Shown: positions 26,746 to 36,211, counted from the first letter of the stretch. The stretch: 64,000 nucleotides of DNA from Scytonematopsis contorta HA4267-MV1 (GCA_019359035.1 JAHHIC010000038.1:186001-250000); one strand, 5' to 3'. Program-made: numbers and translations. Notes: generated by a model not told the origin, from the letters alone.

Positions 26746-28680
26746 GGTTGACTGTACACCTTGCTTATTAAAGTAATCTTTAAGCGCTTCGTACACAATA
26801 TCAGTCATCGATTTTTCCTGACGTTCAGACGCAGCCTTAAGGATATTATAAATATCATCTCGCACCCCTACGCGATGACGAACTTTAGTATGGCCATTAC
26901 CATTACTGCTTTCTGGTTTGTAATTTTCAGTAAATTCCCGGATAGCATCAAAGCCAACACGAGCACAGAAACTACCAAAACTCTCACCTTTCTCCCGTGA
27001 CTTTTTGAAAAAGGCAAATATAGGTTCCAGGAAGCTTTCTAATTCATTAATGGGCAACTTTTCCACGTAAGGTTCTGCTAACCGAGTTTGGTCGGGTGTA
27101 CCTCCCAGCCATATTTGGTAACTTTCTACCCCACTACCTACAAAACCTAATTCGGCTACATAAGGACGCGCACAACCGTTAGGACAACCCGTCATCCTTA
27201 TTACAAAATGCTCGTTTTGTAAACCTACTTTCTTCAAGACAGCGTCAATTCTATCTAAAATTTGGGGAATTACTCGTTCTGATTCTGTTACAGCTAAACC
27301 GCATGTGGGTAAAGCTGGACAAGCCATTGCATAACGCTCTAGCTGGCTGATTTTAGTAGGGTCGGTGACAATACCACAACGAGAGAAAATATCTTGGATG
27401 GTTTGTTTGTCTTTAGTTTCAATATCGTAAAGGATTAGGTTTTGGTGAGGTGTAAGACGGATGGGTAAGTTGAATTGTTGGACAATTTCCCGTAGAGCAG
27501 TTCTTAGTTGGAATTCTCCTTCATCCTTAACACGACCATTTTGGATGGAAAGACCCAAAAATAATTTGCCATCTCCTTGTTCTCCCCAACCTAGAAAGTC
27601 TTTATATTTCCAGCTTGGTAATTCTTTAAAGGGTTCCAGGGATTTGCCAAAATATTCTTCAACTTGGGAGCGGAATTTCTCGACACCCCAGTCGTTCATT
27701 AAATATTTTAATCTTGCATGACGACGGTCTGTCCGGTCACCATAATCTCTTTGAGTTGCGACTATTGCTTTAATTAGGTCGTAAACATCTTCTTTCGCAA
27801 CATAACAAATTTCATCTGCAGCACGTGCAAAAGTTTCTTCTTTATTATGGGTACGTCCTAAACCACCACCAGCAAAAACATCAAAGCCTTGTAACTCTCC
27901 CTTGTCGTTGGTTATTACTACCAAGCTTAAATCTTGGGTGTAGATATCAATGGAGTTATCTCCTGGTACTGTGACGCTACACTTAAATTTACGCGGCATG
28001 TAGTAAGTGCCGTAAATAGGCTCTTCGTTATCGTGAATAACTGTCCCATTGCCATTACTTTGACGTGCAGCTTTTACCTCTGGGCTTTCTTCTGCGCTGA
28101 TGGCTTTTTCTCCATCCAGCCAAATTTCATAGTAAGCACCTGTTTGCGGACTTAATAAATCAGCAACATTATTTGCGTATTCCCAAGCTAGCTGATATTC
28201 CGCACTATTTTTGTAAGGTACAGGAGGAGCCATAACATTACGGTTTACGTCTCCACAAGCCCCTAAAGTAGTACCCATGTTTTGAACAATCTCGGCAATT
28301 GCAGCTTTGAGATTTTTCTTGAGAATCCCATGCATTTGGAAACCTTGACGAGTTGTAACCCGTATGGTCTCATTGCCATATTCCGAAGCAAGCCTATCTA
28401 GTGTAAGATACAGCTGTGGTGGTACAAACCCTCCAGGATTTCGCGTCCGCAGCATAAATTGATAATCTTTTTCCTGTCCTTTGACTCGATTATCACGATT
28501 ATCTTGCTGATAAGAACCGTGGAACTTCAGTATTTGAATTGCACCTTCACTAAAGTGAGTTGTGTCTTCGAGTAACTCAGTAGCCACAGGCTCACGCAAA
28601 AAATTACTGTTTTCTTTAAGTCCTTCAACTTTAGAAGGGTTGCGGGTTATAGTTGTGGGAGCGGGAGCGGATTTAACCAT
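26743..28680 (-). CDS. sir: Ferredoxin-dependent sulfite reductase with C-terminal ribbon-helix-helix-like extension
   Basis: 645 residues. Reduces sulfite to sulfide with electrons from ferredoxin, in assimilatory sulfur metabolism. The siroheme/4Fe-4S ligands are Cys454 and Cys460 ([11 protein letters not shown]) and Cys499 and Cys503 ([11 protein letters not shown]). N-terminal halves contain [10 protein letters not shown] and [11 protein letters not shown], usual for the nitrite/sulfite reductase superfamily; the second Cys pair with this spacing and the preceding R/K-rich segments favour sulfite over nitrite, though the distinction rests on overall likeness. After a Ser/Gly/Asn linker, residues about 601-641 look like a ribbon-helix-helix DNA-binding motif ([18 protein letters not shown], then [13 protein letters not shown]). 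Confidence 0.88.
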   Translation of the reverse strand: MVKSAPAPTTITRNPSKVEGLKENSNFLREPVATELLEDTTHFSEGAIQILKFHGSYQQDNRDNRVKGQEKDYQFMLRTRNPGGFVPPQLYLTLDRLASEYGNETIRVTTRQGFQMHGILKKNLKAAIAEIVQNMGTTLGACGDVNRNVMAPPVPYKNSAEYQLAWEYANNVADLLSPQTGAYYEIWLDGEKAISAEESPEVKAARQSNGNGTVIHDNEEPIYGTYYMPRKFKCSVTVPGDNSIDIYTQDLSLVVITNDKGELQGFDVFAGGGLGRTHNKEETFARAADEICYVAKEDVYDLIKAIVATQRDYGDRTDRRHARLKYLMNDWGVEKFRSQVEEYFGKSLEPFKELPSWKYKDFLGWGEQGDGKLFLGLSIQNGRVKDEGEFQLRTALREIVQQFNLPIRLTPHQNLILYDIETKDKQTIQDIFSRCGIVTDPTKISQLERYAMACPALPTCGLAVTESERVIPQILDRIDAVLKKVGLQNEHFVIRMTGCPNGCARPYVAELGFVGSGVESYQIWLGGTPDQTRLAEPYVEKLPINELESFLEPIFAFFKKSREKGESFGSFCARVGFDAIREFTENYKPESSNGNGHTKVRHRVGVRDDIYNILKAASERQEKSMTDIVYEALKDYFNKQGVQST

Positions 28681-28919
28681 TGCAGTCGTATCTCAATAAG
28701 CATAGGTAGCTGCCGAAGCGGTAGATTTTAAGCACCCTTCCGGCAAGATTTATATTGAATTATTCCCGGTTATCCGGTCGGAATTAAGAGGAATATTCTA
28801 CTAAAATTTTAGCATGATCCAACACCTTATTATTCCCCAATAAAAAACCCCTCCCCTAGAAAAATCATGGGGTTGGGGGAAAGGAAAAATTGGAAGTTCG
28901 GCAATAAAATTTACACAAC
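28681..28919. other. Intergenic region, C-rich repeat
   Basis: 240 bases upstream of sir. A stretch at about 28845-28885 has facing CCCCTCCCC and GGGGTTGGGGG runs that may form a hairpin near the end of the outer-membrane-like gene. No regulator site is recognised. Confidence 0.45.
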
Positions 28920-29462
28920 CTAGAAGCGGAGACCAACACCACCATTAATGCTGACAGCATCACCAGCGCTATTTTGGTAAGCTTTGCTTCCTAAAGTCGC
29001 GTTGCTATAGATAACCATATTTCTGTTGACTGCGGTTTCAACACCAACAGCAGCAGTAAATGAATCTCTATTACCTAAAGGAGTTGGTTTACCATCTTTT
29101 TCAACGAAGCAGTAACCACCAGCAACGTACAGGTTAGTGTTCTTAGCAATTCCCAAGTCAGCAGAAACACTGGGGTTTATGCAGCTTGTTTGGTCGCTAA
29201 ACAAAACTTGAGTACGTGCGGAAACACCGTTATCTCCCATTTTCAGAACTTGTACACGAGCTGAAACGTTACCACCGAAGGTTGCAGCGTCGTTGCTAAC
29301 TCCACCATTAGTAACCCCAGCAGCAACACCTGCACCTACATAGTTTCCATGTAAACCCTTTGCGTCTTCTGCGGAAGCTTTACCCGCTCCGACGACAAAA
29401 GGAGCAACTACTACGGAAGACAAAGCAGTAATTGTTACTAGTCTTTTGAGAATATTGTGCAT
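28920..29462 (-). CDS. Small outer-membrane beta-barrel-like protein
   Basis: 180 residues from ATG 29460-29462 (a TTG four codons upstream is possible). A clear Sec signal peptide ends at KASA, with cleavage before Glu32. The rest alternates short hydrophobic strands with Gly/Asn turns (NYVGAGVAAGV, VSARVQVLKMG, VSADLGIAKNTNLYVAGGY) and ends in GVGLRF. A final Phe and about eight strands are typical of small outer-membrane barrels. Function unknown. Confidence 0.75.
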   Translation of the reverse strand: MHNILKRLVTITALSSVVVAPFVVGAGKASAEDAKGLHGNYVGAGVAAGVTNGGVSNDAATFGGNVSARVQVLKMGDNGVSARTQVLFSDQTSCINPSVSADLGIAKNTNLYVAGGYCFVEKDGKPTPLGNRDSFTAAVGVETAVNRNMVIYSNATLGSKAYQNSAGDAVSINGGVGLRF

Positions 29463-29896
29463 AGTTTTTACCAAATTTAATCGGGTTTCCCTTTACACAT
29501 TTTGTCGATAAATTATTTAAAAGGTTCCGGATTTAGACTGAAATATTTTGCGAATCAGCGTTGTTTATTAAAGTCTATTATTTGTGCTTTATCTCTATTT
29601 TTAATAAAAATGGTATTATAATTACAGCCTGTAAGTTAATAATCAGAAGTTTTTTAATAAAAGTAGACACTTTTAATAATGTCATAAACTCATATATAAA
29701 ATTGAATATAATCTAGAAGGAACAAAGTTTAATAAATCATCGTCCACTGTTATTTGCATTTTTTATTTTGATTATTAAACATGGCAGATTATTTTTTTAG
29801 TACTTACTTACTCTCAATTGCAAGGGTTTTATTTATACATTCCTTCTTGGTAGTTATTAGTGTAGAATTTATTACAAACAGGTTTTGAGTGACATT
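29463..29896. other. Intergenic region between divergent genes
   Basis: About 430 very AT-rich bases without ORF or repeat. Promoters for both divergent neighbours must lie here; none can be picked with confidence. Confidence 0.5.
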
Positions 29897-30835
29897 ATGT
29901 CAAACGAGACAAAAATTTTATCCGGTTTAATGGGTGTGTGTATCGGTGATGCATTAGGTGTACCTGTAGAGTTTACAAACCGTGCTGAACTGGAAAAATC
30001 TCCAGTCACCTCAATGCGTGGTTATGGAACTTGGGATGTCCCAGCTGGAACTTGGTCTGATGATAGTTCCCTGACATTTTGCTTAGCCGAATCCCTTTGT
30101 GATGGGTTTTCCTTGAGTGCGATCGCAAATTCATTTTGCAGGTGGTACGACAATTCTTACTGGACAGCTCACGGTGAAGTGTTCGATATTGGAAATACAA
30201 CTTTTTTGGCAATTGTCGATTTTAAACGGGGAGCACCAGCTGTACAAGCAGGAGGAAAAAGCGAAAATAGTAATGGCAATGGTTCATTAATGCGAATTTT
30301 GCCAATGGCTTTTTGCCACAAATCATTATCCTTTGAAGAATTAATTTCACGCACGCATCAAGTATCTTGTATCACTCATGCTCATCCACGCTCGCAAATT
30401 GCTTGTGGGATTTATATTAGTATTGCTGTTGAGTTATTGTCAGGAGCAGACCTTCAAACAGCTTATAGAGAAGGACTTACAAAAGTAGAATCTATTTATT
30501 CTACACCAGAATTTGCTTCTGAAATGCATCATTTTACCAGAGTTACATCAGGTAAAATTGCTACATTGCCAATAGATGAAATTCGTTCCGGTGGTTATGT
30601 GATTGATACTTTAGAAGCTTCGTTGTGGTGTTTGCTGAACAGTTCATCTTATGACGAAACAGTACTAAAAGCCGTAAACTTGGGGGGAGACACAGATACT
30701 ACCGCAGCTGTAACAGGGGGATTAGCGGGAATTTATTACGGTGTAGAGAATATTAAAAGCGAGTGGATAGAACAAATAGCTCGCAAAAACGACATTATCG
30801 ACTTAGCACAGCGTTTAAAGAGTATTTATAAATAA
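29897..30835 (+). CDS. ADP-ribosylglycohydrolase family protein
   Basis: 312 residues from ATG 29897 (an in-frame TTG at 29885 is possible). Removes ADP-ribose from proteins or small molecules using two magnesium ions. GVCIGDALGVPVEF at the start, GTWSDDSSLTF with metal-binding Asp residues, and GGDTDTTAAVTGGLAG near the end are the family's three signatures. The last codons (SIYK) and the stop match the end of a palindromic element found again at 38.2 kb, so the native C-terminus was probably replaced by insertion. No DraT nitrogenase gene is adjacent, so a link to nitrogenase control is not supported. Confidence 0.9.
   Translation: MSNETKILSGLMGVCIGDALGVPVEFTNRAELEKSPVTSMRGYGTWDVPAGTWSDDSSLTFCLAESLCDGFSLSAIANSFCRWYDNSYWTAHGEVFDIGNTTFLAIVDFKRGAPAVQAGGKSENSNGNGSLMRILPMAFCHKSLSFEELISRTHQVSCITHAHPRSQIACGIYISIAVELLSGADLQTAYREGLTKVESIYSTPEFASEMHHFTRVTSGKIATLPIDEIRSGGYVIDTLEASLWCLLNSSSYDETVLKAVNLGGDTDTTAAVTGGLAGIYYGVENIKSEWIEQIARKNDIIDLAQRLKSIYK
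30119..30126. repeat. HIP1 octamer
   Basis: GCGATCGC, the highly iterated palindrome of many cyanobacterial genomes, within the ADP-ribosylglycohydrolase gene. Confidence 0.9.
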
Positions 30836-31356
30836 AATATAGTGCATCATTCATACAATAAGCCAGGGAATAAGCCAGGGAATAAGCCAGGGAATAAGCC
30901 AGGGAATAAGCTAGGGAATAAGCCAGGGAATAAGCTAGGGAATAAGCTAGGGAATAAGCCAGGGAATAAGCTAGGGAATAAGCTAGGGAATAAGCCAGGG
31001 AATAAGCCAGGGAATAAGCTAGGGAATAAGCCAGGGAATAAGCCAGGGAATAAGCCAGGGAATAAATTCCCTGTCTAAAAGCTGAAGTCCTCTAAAGAGG
31101 ACTAATAAAAAATAATATTTTTGGGAGTATCTTAAATTTTGTAAAATATTTATTTTTAATATAAGATTCAGTCCTCTTCAGAGGACTTTAGCTTTTAGAC
31201 AGGGAATTTATTCCCTGGCTTATTCCCTGGCTTATTCCCTGGCTTATTCCCTGGCTTATTCCTGACTTATTCCTGGCTTATTCCTGGCTTATTTCCTATC
31301 TTATTCCCTGGCTTTTGGTATAAATTACTCTTAATGTTCTTTTTATAAACACTCTT
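30819..31356. mobile_element. MITE-like long palindromic element, copy 1
   Basis: Layers from outside in: ends GAGTATTTATAAA (left) and TTTATAAACACTC (right); a 12-bp tandem array AATAAGCCAGGG (17 units, 30857-31060) facing its reverse complement TTATTCCCTGGC (about nine units, to about 31313); 46-bp near-perfect arms at 31058-31103 and 31170-31215, each containing the small hairpin GTCCTCTAAAGAGGAC or similar; and an AT-rich centre of 66 bases. It carries no transposase. A second copy lies at 38189-38445. The left end contains the stop codon of the preceding gene. Confidence 0.85.
30857..31060. repeat. 12-bp tandem array, 17 units
   Basis: AATAAGCCAGGG with only a CCA/CTA variation. The period of 12 keeps one frame open as (NKPG/NKLG)n, but there is no ribosome-binding site and I do not consider it coding. 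Confidence 0.95.
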
Positions 31357-31395
31357 AGCCAAAGCACTAAATTATTAACGATTAGAGATTAACAA

Positions 31396-31722
31396 TTAGC
31401 CATTAGGCATCATTTGCTCTCCTATCCAACCCAAATAAGATTTAGAACCATCAATAATTGGTAGAGCAATAATTTCCGGAACTTCGTAAGAGTGTAGTTC
31501 CTTAACTTTTGTTTCTAAGGTTGGAAATAAACCTAAATCAGCTTTAATAAGCAACTGCCATTCCTGTTCGTTATGTACCTCCCCCTGCCAAGTATAAATT
31601 GAGCGTATAGGAAACATACTTACGCAAGCAGCAAGCTTACTGTCAACAAGAGCAGAAGCAATTTGTTCTGCTTCCTGTTGTGAACTCGTAGTTACTAAAA
31701 CAACACCATAGTTACTTGTCAT
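31396..31722 (-). CDS. cutA: CutA-like divalent-ion tolerance protein
   Basis: 108 residues, the family's usual length. Segments GVVLVTTSSQQEAEQIASAL, KLAACVSMFPIRSIYTWQGE and LHSYEVPEIIALPI are diagnostic; Cys33 is the conserved AACV Cys. CutA1 proteins are trimers linked to copper tolerance in bacteria, though their exact role is debated. Heptamer repeats of the GTTGACG type lie just upstream of the start. Confidence 0.93.
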   Translation of the reverse strand: MTSNYGVVLVTTSSQQEAEQIASALVDSKLAACVSMFPIRSIYTWQGEVHNEQEWQLLIKADLGLFPTLETKVKELHSYEVPEIIALPIIDGSKSYLGWIGEQMMPNG

Positions 31723-31729
31723 TTTGTTG

Positions 31730-31922
31730 ACGGTTGACGGTTGGTTGTTGACGGTTTAGGTGGCTAATTTTCGTGAATTATACAGAAAAAGGAGGTTGCT
31801 TCGTCGTTCCTCCTCGCAATGACAGAAAACGAGCAATGACAGAAAACGAGCAATGGACAGTTAAAAGTCAACCGTCAACCGCCAACCGTCAACAGTCAAC
31901 AGTCAACAGTCAACAGTCAACC
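31730..31922. repeat. GTTGACG and GTCAACA heptamer arrays, inverted
   Basis: GTTGACG heptamers at 31730-31758 face a longer GTCAACC/GTCAACA array at 31866-31922. Between them is a short direct duplication (ACAGAAAACGAGCAATG). The right array runs to the end of the next gene. Confidence 0.85.
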
Positions 31923-31924
31923 AA

Positions 31925-32947
31925 CTAAGCATTCGACAGCGAATAAACTTGTCCATCAATTAACAAGCGTGTAATACCCTTAGCTTCCAGATGAACGCGA
32001 GCTTTTTGCAGCATTCGGCTATCAGGGACTTTGATTACACGGTCACGCTTAGTAGAGAAGCGCTTAGCAACCCGGTGATTGTCGAACACAGGTAATGTTC
32101 TTTGCTGAGTCTCCAAATTAGGAATTTGTCCCAAATCGCCAAAGTCTCTTAAAGGACGGGTGATTAATTCAGCCGCACGGTCGATGACTAAATAGCAAGT
32201 TTTTGGTAAAGGGGCAGAACTGAAAGGTAAAACCCGTACCAATGCTTCTCCCGACCTACCTTTTTTGATAATAGGTGACTTAAATGGCTCGATATCATCA
32301 TCATCGTCATCCTCGTCATCGTAGTCGAGGTCATCTAAATCATCCAAGTCGTCGGAATCATCAACTTCTTCCCCAAACATTTGAGCCGCAGCCATAATGG
32401 TTGCTTCTGATTGAGCGTCATCAACCAAGGGACTAGGGATAGGAGTAATGCTCGATGGCTGTAAATCCAAAAGTTCCAGTTGTTCGGCAATTTGCTCGCC
32501 AGGAGCTTCCGATAAATTACGCCGGCGAACTCGTCTTTTACCAGAAGTTTCTTCTTCTTCCTCAACCCTTTCGACTCTTTCAATTTTTCGGGGTTGCGGC
32601 TTGACAGGTTTTTCTGGTGGAGCTTTTTTGTCAACAACAACTTTGCTCTTAACAGGAGTAGGAGTCGGTATAACAACTTTTGGCTGTTCTTCTTCCTCTT
32701 CTTCCTCAATTCCGGAAAAAACAGGTATGTTGTCGTAACTTACTTGCGCTCGTCCTTCAGGAGTTCTAGCCGCACGCTTTAATGAAACGAGATACTCGTA
32801 CTCGTCTTCGGGTAAAGTACTTTTAAGTAAGCGGCTAATAGTCGAGTTGCTAACATCGTAACGTTCCGCCAAAGTCGAGGTCGTTTCGGCAGATTCGCGG
32901 TACAATTTTAGAATTTCTTTTTTATCAGGTTCAGTTAGTTTTCTCAC
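31925..32947 (-). CDS. Helix-turn-helix protein with long acidic linker
   Basis: 340 residues. Residues 1-50 are a transposase-like HTH (EILKLYRESAETTSTLAERY, VSNSTISRLLKS). The middle is low complexity: Pro/Lys/Val-rich, then a run of Asp at about 198-222. The C-terminus looks folded, with CYLVIDRAAELITRPLRDFG and a final LEAKGITRLLIDGQVYSLS. It is not a transposase: catalytic residues are absent. Conserved function unknown, perhaps a DNA-binding regulator. It ends beside a heptamer array. Confidence 0.75.
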   Translation of the reverse strand: MRKLTEPDKKEILKLYRESAETTSTLAERYDVSNSTISRLLKSTLPEDEYEYLVSLKRAARTPEGRAQVSYDNIPVFSGIEEEEEEEQPKVVIPTPTPVKSKVVVDKKAPPEKPVKPQPRKIERVERVEEEEETSGKRRVRRRNLSEAPGEQIAEQLELLDLQPSSITPIPSPLVDDAQSEATIMAAAQMFGEEVDDSDDLDDLDDLDYDDEDDDDDDIEPFKSPIIKKGRSGEALVRVLPFSSAPLPKTCYLVIDRAAELITRPLRDFGDLGQIPNLETQQRTLPVFDNHRVAKRFSTKRDRVIKVPDSRMLQKARVHLEAKGITRLLIDGQVYSLSNA

Positions 32948-32962
32948 GGTAGATACCAGTAT

Positions 32963-33817
32963 CTAAGTTCTTTTTCTTCCACTGTTACGTCGCGCTCGGT
33001 TTAACGATGCGTCGTATTCTAGGGCAGCACCCATTGCAAATAACACTCCACTTAACACATAAAACACTTCCGGTAATTCCCCACTTTCATAATTAGGATA
33101 GCTAGTAGCATATTTTTGCCACATATCTGCAATGTAAAGCGAAAACGCGGCTGCTGCAATCATTCGCCAGGATAAAGCTACTCTACCTCCCCAAAAAGCG
33201 AGTAGTAGAGTAGTAGCTATCATTAACAGCAGTACATCACTAACAACATAAAACCAGTTTAAAAATGTAGCGATAACGTCATCGGTTGCTTTTTGCTGAA
33301 GAGAAATCCACCAAGCTAATACACTACCTACCACGCCAATAGCGCCGACAATTCCCCATTGCCAAGCTTCTAAACTAATTTTTCTGGAGGTAACCGCCAA
33401 AATCATGCCTGTACCCACAAACAGATAAGTAACAACAAAAAATATATCGCCAAAAGAGGGAAAAGGGTCTTGTTTTAAGACTATTTCCGTATAGCCAAAA
33501 AATATCCCCCCAAGGAAATAAGAGAGCATACCAACAGCGATTGATAGCCATAGCTTACGACCGCTGACGATTTGCGGACTTCGCCAGTTCCTTAAGCATA
33601 AGATACCAGCGCCCAAATAAGCGACTGCCTCAAAAATATTTGTACCAATTACGTACCACTCGGCACGTCTTTCGATACCCTTAACATCAGGAATTTTTGC
33701 ACTGAATAATAAAAAATACAACAATGCCACTACCCCCCACCCGATGCTAGCCAGAATTATGTTTTGGGTGGTGAATAAAGATTTACTAGGGCTTGATTTG
33801 TCGTAAACGTTACTCAT
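32963..33817 (-). CDS. Multi-spanning membrane protein, conserved hypothetical
   Basis: 284 residues with about eight hydrophobic helices (for example IILASIGWGVVALLYFLLF, WLSIAVGMLSYFLGGIFFGY, VLLLMIATTLLLAFWGG). It resembles the membrane sensor part of cyanobacterial signalling proteins but has no output domain. It lies 15 bases upstream of the HTH gene on the same strand, so both may be co-transcribed. Confidence 0.7.
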   Translation of the reverse strand: MSNVYDKSSPSKSLFTTQNIILASIGWGVVALLYFLLFSAKIPDVKGIERRAEWYVIGTNIFEAVAYLGAGILCLRNWRSPQIVSGRKLWLSIAVGMLSYFLGGIFFGYTEIVLKQDPFPSFGDIFFVVTYLFVGTGMILAVTSRKISLEAWQWGIVGAIGVVGSVLAWWISLQQKATDDVIATFLNWFYVVSDVLLLMIATTLLLAFWGGRVALSWRMIAAAAFSLYIADMWQKYATSYPNYESGELPEVFYVLSGVLFAMGAALEYDASLNRARRNSGRKRT

Positions 33818-33933
33818 AGTATTTTTTTAAACTGTGTAAATGCATTATGCCCATTTCTTAGTTGTGGAATTAAGCATTTGATTTAGTTCAGCACCCAATA
33901 AAATGCAGCACCACTGAAAAAAAGGATTTTAGG

Positions 33934-34593
33934 CTATTGCCACAGTTTACTCAGGGGAGACTGCAAAAGCCAACTGATGAAAAAAGAACGTTCTCCTTCT
34001 GGCATATCCTGTAACCTATCAACAACTGGGTGAGCAAAGTTGGTACTTCCGAAGTAATTTTTTCCTAAACGATGCAGTTCTTGCAAGAAAGTAACTATAT
34101 GATTTTCTTGCCATTTAGGTAACCCAGAAGCTTGCAGGGGGTTAAAGGTGAGCAAGTGCTTAAAGTTTTCAGGTGTAGAAACTTGAGGATATTGTTTTTG
34201 TCGGCAAACCTCCGCCATATCTTTTTCAAACAATGTTGCTTGTCGGGAGCCTAATAACTCTTCTACATCTATATACAACGATTGCAACAGCAAAACACTA
34301 GCTTTGAACAAAATTTCTGTCCGACTATGGTTTGCAGTATCATTAGCTATTGGTTCAACACGGACTTTACCCCAGACACTAAATCTTTCGGGTTCTTCCA
34401 GCAAAACACAAGCCTTTCCACGATTATCGGTCAATTCCCGCCATAAAGTCTTAGCTTCTTCCTCCTGGGAGGATTTAAAGACGCTAATCAGGCGAAAGCT
34501 TTGCCCCTGATAATGGAGGATAGGCACCTGCTGGTCTTTTGTTGGGTGCTGAATGGTAGATATTTCCACATCCTGCCTTTTAAGAATGAACAT
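33934..34593 (-). CDS. Conserved hypothetical protein
   Basis: 219 residues, soluble, Leu/Gln/Glu-rich, no signal peptide or known motif. The N-terminal half is beta-like (VPILHYQGQSFRLISVF, RGKACVLLEEPERFSVWGKV) and the C-terminal half is helical with several Trp residues. Family not recognised. Confidence 0.65.
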   Translation of the reverse strand: MFILKRQDVEISTIQHPTKDQQVPILHYQGQSFRLISVFKSSQEEEAKTLWRELTDNRGKACVLLEEPERFSVWGKVRVEPIANDTANHSRTEILFKASVLLLQSLYIDVEELLGSRQATLFEKDMAEVCRQKQYPQVSTPENFKHLLTFNPLQASGLPKWQENHIVTFLQELHRLGKNYFGSTNFAHPVVDRLQDMPEGERSFFISWLLQSPLSKLWQ

Positions 34594-34896
34594 GGCACTG
34601 GCAAATAACTCCTGTCAGGGGCAATTTTGAGATAAAAAGATATAATAGCTTTTAGTTGCATTATCAAATGTGCTGTGGTATTGCCTTTATTTAGGCTAGA
34701 TTCCCTCAGTAAAATATTTGACAATTTAAATATAGCTAAGTAACCGTTAGAGAAATTACTTTTTTAGTGTAATTTTATTAACTAGCGACTAGTATCTTAG
34801 CCTTGTTAGAGGAAAATCTGCAATTTTTCTTGCATTTTTTCCGAAGCGTAGCTATGATATTGTAGATAAATGTTATGCTGAGTTTACATTGAGTTA

Positions 34897-34971
34897 GGGC
34901 GCGTAGCTCAGTCCGGATAGAGCATCAGATTTCTAATCTGTTGGTCGCAGGTTCGAGTCCTGCCGCGCTCG
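34897..34971 (+). tRNA. tRNA-Arg (anticodon TCT)
   Basis: Acceptor arms GGGCGCG and CGCGCTC pair with one G-T; TAGCTCAG D-arm; anticodon loop TTTCTAA with TCT at 34932-34934; T-arm GGTTCGAGTCC. The discriminator is G and no CCA is encoded. Confidence 0.95.
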
Positions 34972-35057
34972 TTCAATTATAGTTATTAAACTATTGAGTG
35001 GTGCTACTGGTTTTTTAGTATAAGCCATTAGCACTGCTAAGTAAATGAAGTAATTTT

Positions 35058-35597
35058 CTAATTTGGACTAAATTCTTTATCCTCAAATGCTTTCGCTCTC
35101 ATGGACATATGAACTTCTCTGTGACAGTTAGCACATAGCAAAATGCATTTGTCCAATTCAGCTTTTACTCTTTCAAAGCTATAGCTTTTACCAGCAGACA
35201 ATGACAAGTCTTTTTCCTCAGGGTTAATGTGGTGAAATTCCAGAGCATCGATACAACGGTTATAACCACACTTAGAACATTTACCACCTTTGTAAGCTAC
35301 AGATTTCTCCTTAAAAAGTCTCATTCGCTCTACAGTTTGTCTGTTACCACACTCTTTACAGTATGTGCTAAGGTCTTTACCATCTCTTCTAAGATAAAAC
35401 GCTTCAGGCATCAATTGCCGCTTACATTTTGGACAAGTTTTAGTTGACTTATCTTTTAAAATTGTCAAATCAACAGTGTTATGCTTGCCATAAGGCGAAC
35501 ATTCTAGACAAAATTTTCGGTTTTGAACATTTTTTACTTTGCCATCTATAAGTATTTTGTTGGGGAATTTAGCACCACATTTTCTGCACTCTGGCAT
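35058..35597 (-). CDS. Zinc-ribbon HNH endonuclease-like protein
   Basis: 179 residues from ATG 35595-35597; a GTG five codons upstream is possible. Several CxxC pairs (CRKCG, CPKCKRQ, CKECG, CSKCG) precede a C-terminal HNH motif: LEFHHINPEEKD then ILLCANCHREVH. HNH proteins cut DNA, as homing, restriction or repair enzymes. It sits alone between tRNA genes, a common place for mobile genes. Target unknown. Confidence 0.8.
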   Translation of the reverse strand: MPECRKCGAKFPNKILIDGKVKNVQNRKFCLECSPYGKHNTVDLTILKDKSTKTCPKCKRQLMPEAFYLRRDGKDLSTYCKECGNRQTVERMRLFKEKSVAYKGGKCSKCGYNRCIDALEFHHINPEEKDLSLSAGKSYSFERVKAELDKCILLCANCHREVHMSMRAKAFEDKEFSPN

Positions 35598-35818
35598 TTT
35601 TGTATAACCCACATAGATAATAGATTTGTATTATCTGGTAGGGTTATTTTTGAGAAAAGACAGGACGTAAATTAATATACTTAAAATTTACAACTATTTA
35701 CGAAGTAGAGATTTAGTATATTCAGTCTCTACATTGACGCAATTTTTTACAATTCACTTAGAATTTTCTATAGTCATTAACAAGTTAGTAAAAATTACTT
35801 AAAAACTGTAACCTTGAA
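35598..35818. other. Intergenic region before the tRNA genes
   Basis: 220 AT-rich bases. A degraded 28-bp palindrome at 35705-35732 keeps only the outer arms GTAGAGA and TCTCTAC. Confidence 0.55.
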
Positions 35819-35890
35819 AGCCTTTGACCAGGATTGAACTGGTGACCTCACCCTTACCAAGGGTGCGCTCTACCACTGAGCTACAAAGGC
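35819..35890 (-). tRNA. tRNA-Thr (anticodon GGT)
   Basis: Minus strand: acceptor GCCTTTG and CAAAGGC, D-arm TAGCTCAG, anticodon stem CACCC/GGGTG with loop TTGGTAA (anticodon at 35856-35858), T-arm GGTTCAATCC-like. 72 bases. Confidence 0.95.
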
Positions 35891-35998
35891 GAAATAAAAT
35901 AATTTGGTAGTGAAGAGTTAGGAGTTTTAATTTGTAGTCAGAAGCTATATATAGTTAATAACCAACAACTCAAAACCCATCACAAACAATTAAAGAGG

Positions 35999-36081
35999 TG
36001 GGCCGAGCTGGATTTGAACCAGCGTAGGCGTAAACCAACGGATTTACAGTCCGTCTCCATTAACCACTCGGACATCGACCC
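35999..36081 (-). tRNA. tRNA-Tyr (anticodon GTA)
   Basis: Minus strand: acceptor GGGTCGA and TCGGCCC, anticodon loop CTGTAAA (anticodon at 36045-36047), a long variable arm typical of tRNA-Tyr, T-arm GGTTCAAATCC. 83 bases. Confidence 0.95.
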
Positions 36082-36151
36082 TTATGTGTCTCACGACTAC
36101 TAATATTATCACAAAAAAATTGTAAGGCAAGGGTTTCTAGGAAAATTTTTT

Positions 36152-36202
36152 GTTGACGGTCAACCGTCAACAGTCAACAGTCAACCGTCAACAGTCAACA
36201 AT
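36152..36202. repeat. GTCAACA/GTCAACC heptamer array
   Basis: About seven heptamers directly before the end of the ABC exporter gene. Same type as at 31866, 44682 and 57962. Confidence 0.85.
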
Positions 36203-36211
36203 AACCATTCC

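Noticed and set aside
29897..30835. DraG nitrogenase-activating enzyme
   Set aside because: Family match, but no DraT or nif gene nearby; general ADP-ribosylglycohydrolase is the safer call.
30857..31060. CRISPR array
   Set aside because: Uniform 12-bp tandem units without spacers.
30842..31078. 78-codon frame encoding (NKPG/NKLG)n
   Set aside because: It is a translation of a 12-bp tandem array; no ribosome site, and the array is part of a palindromic element.
31925..32947. Transposase
   Set aside because: Only the HTH is transposase-like; no DDE or other catalytic domain follows.
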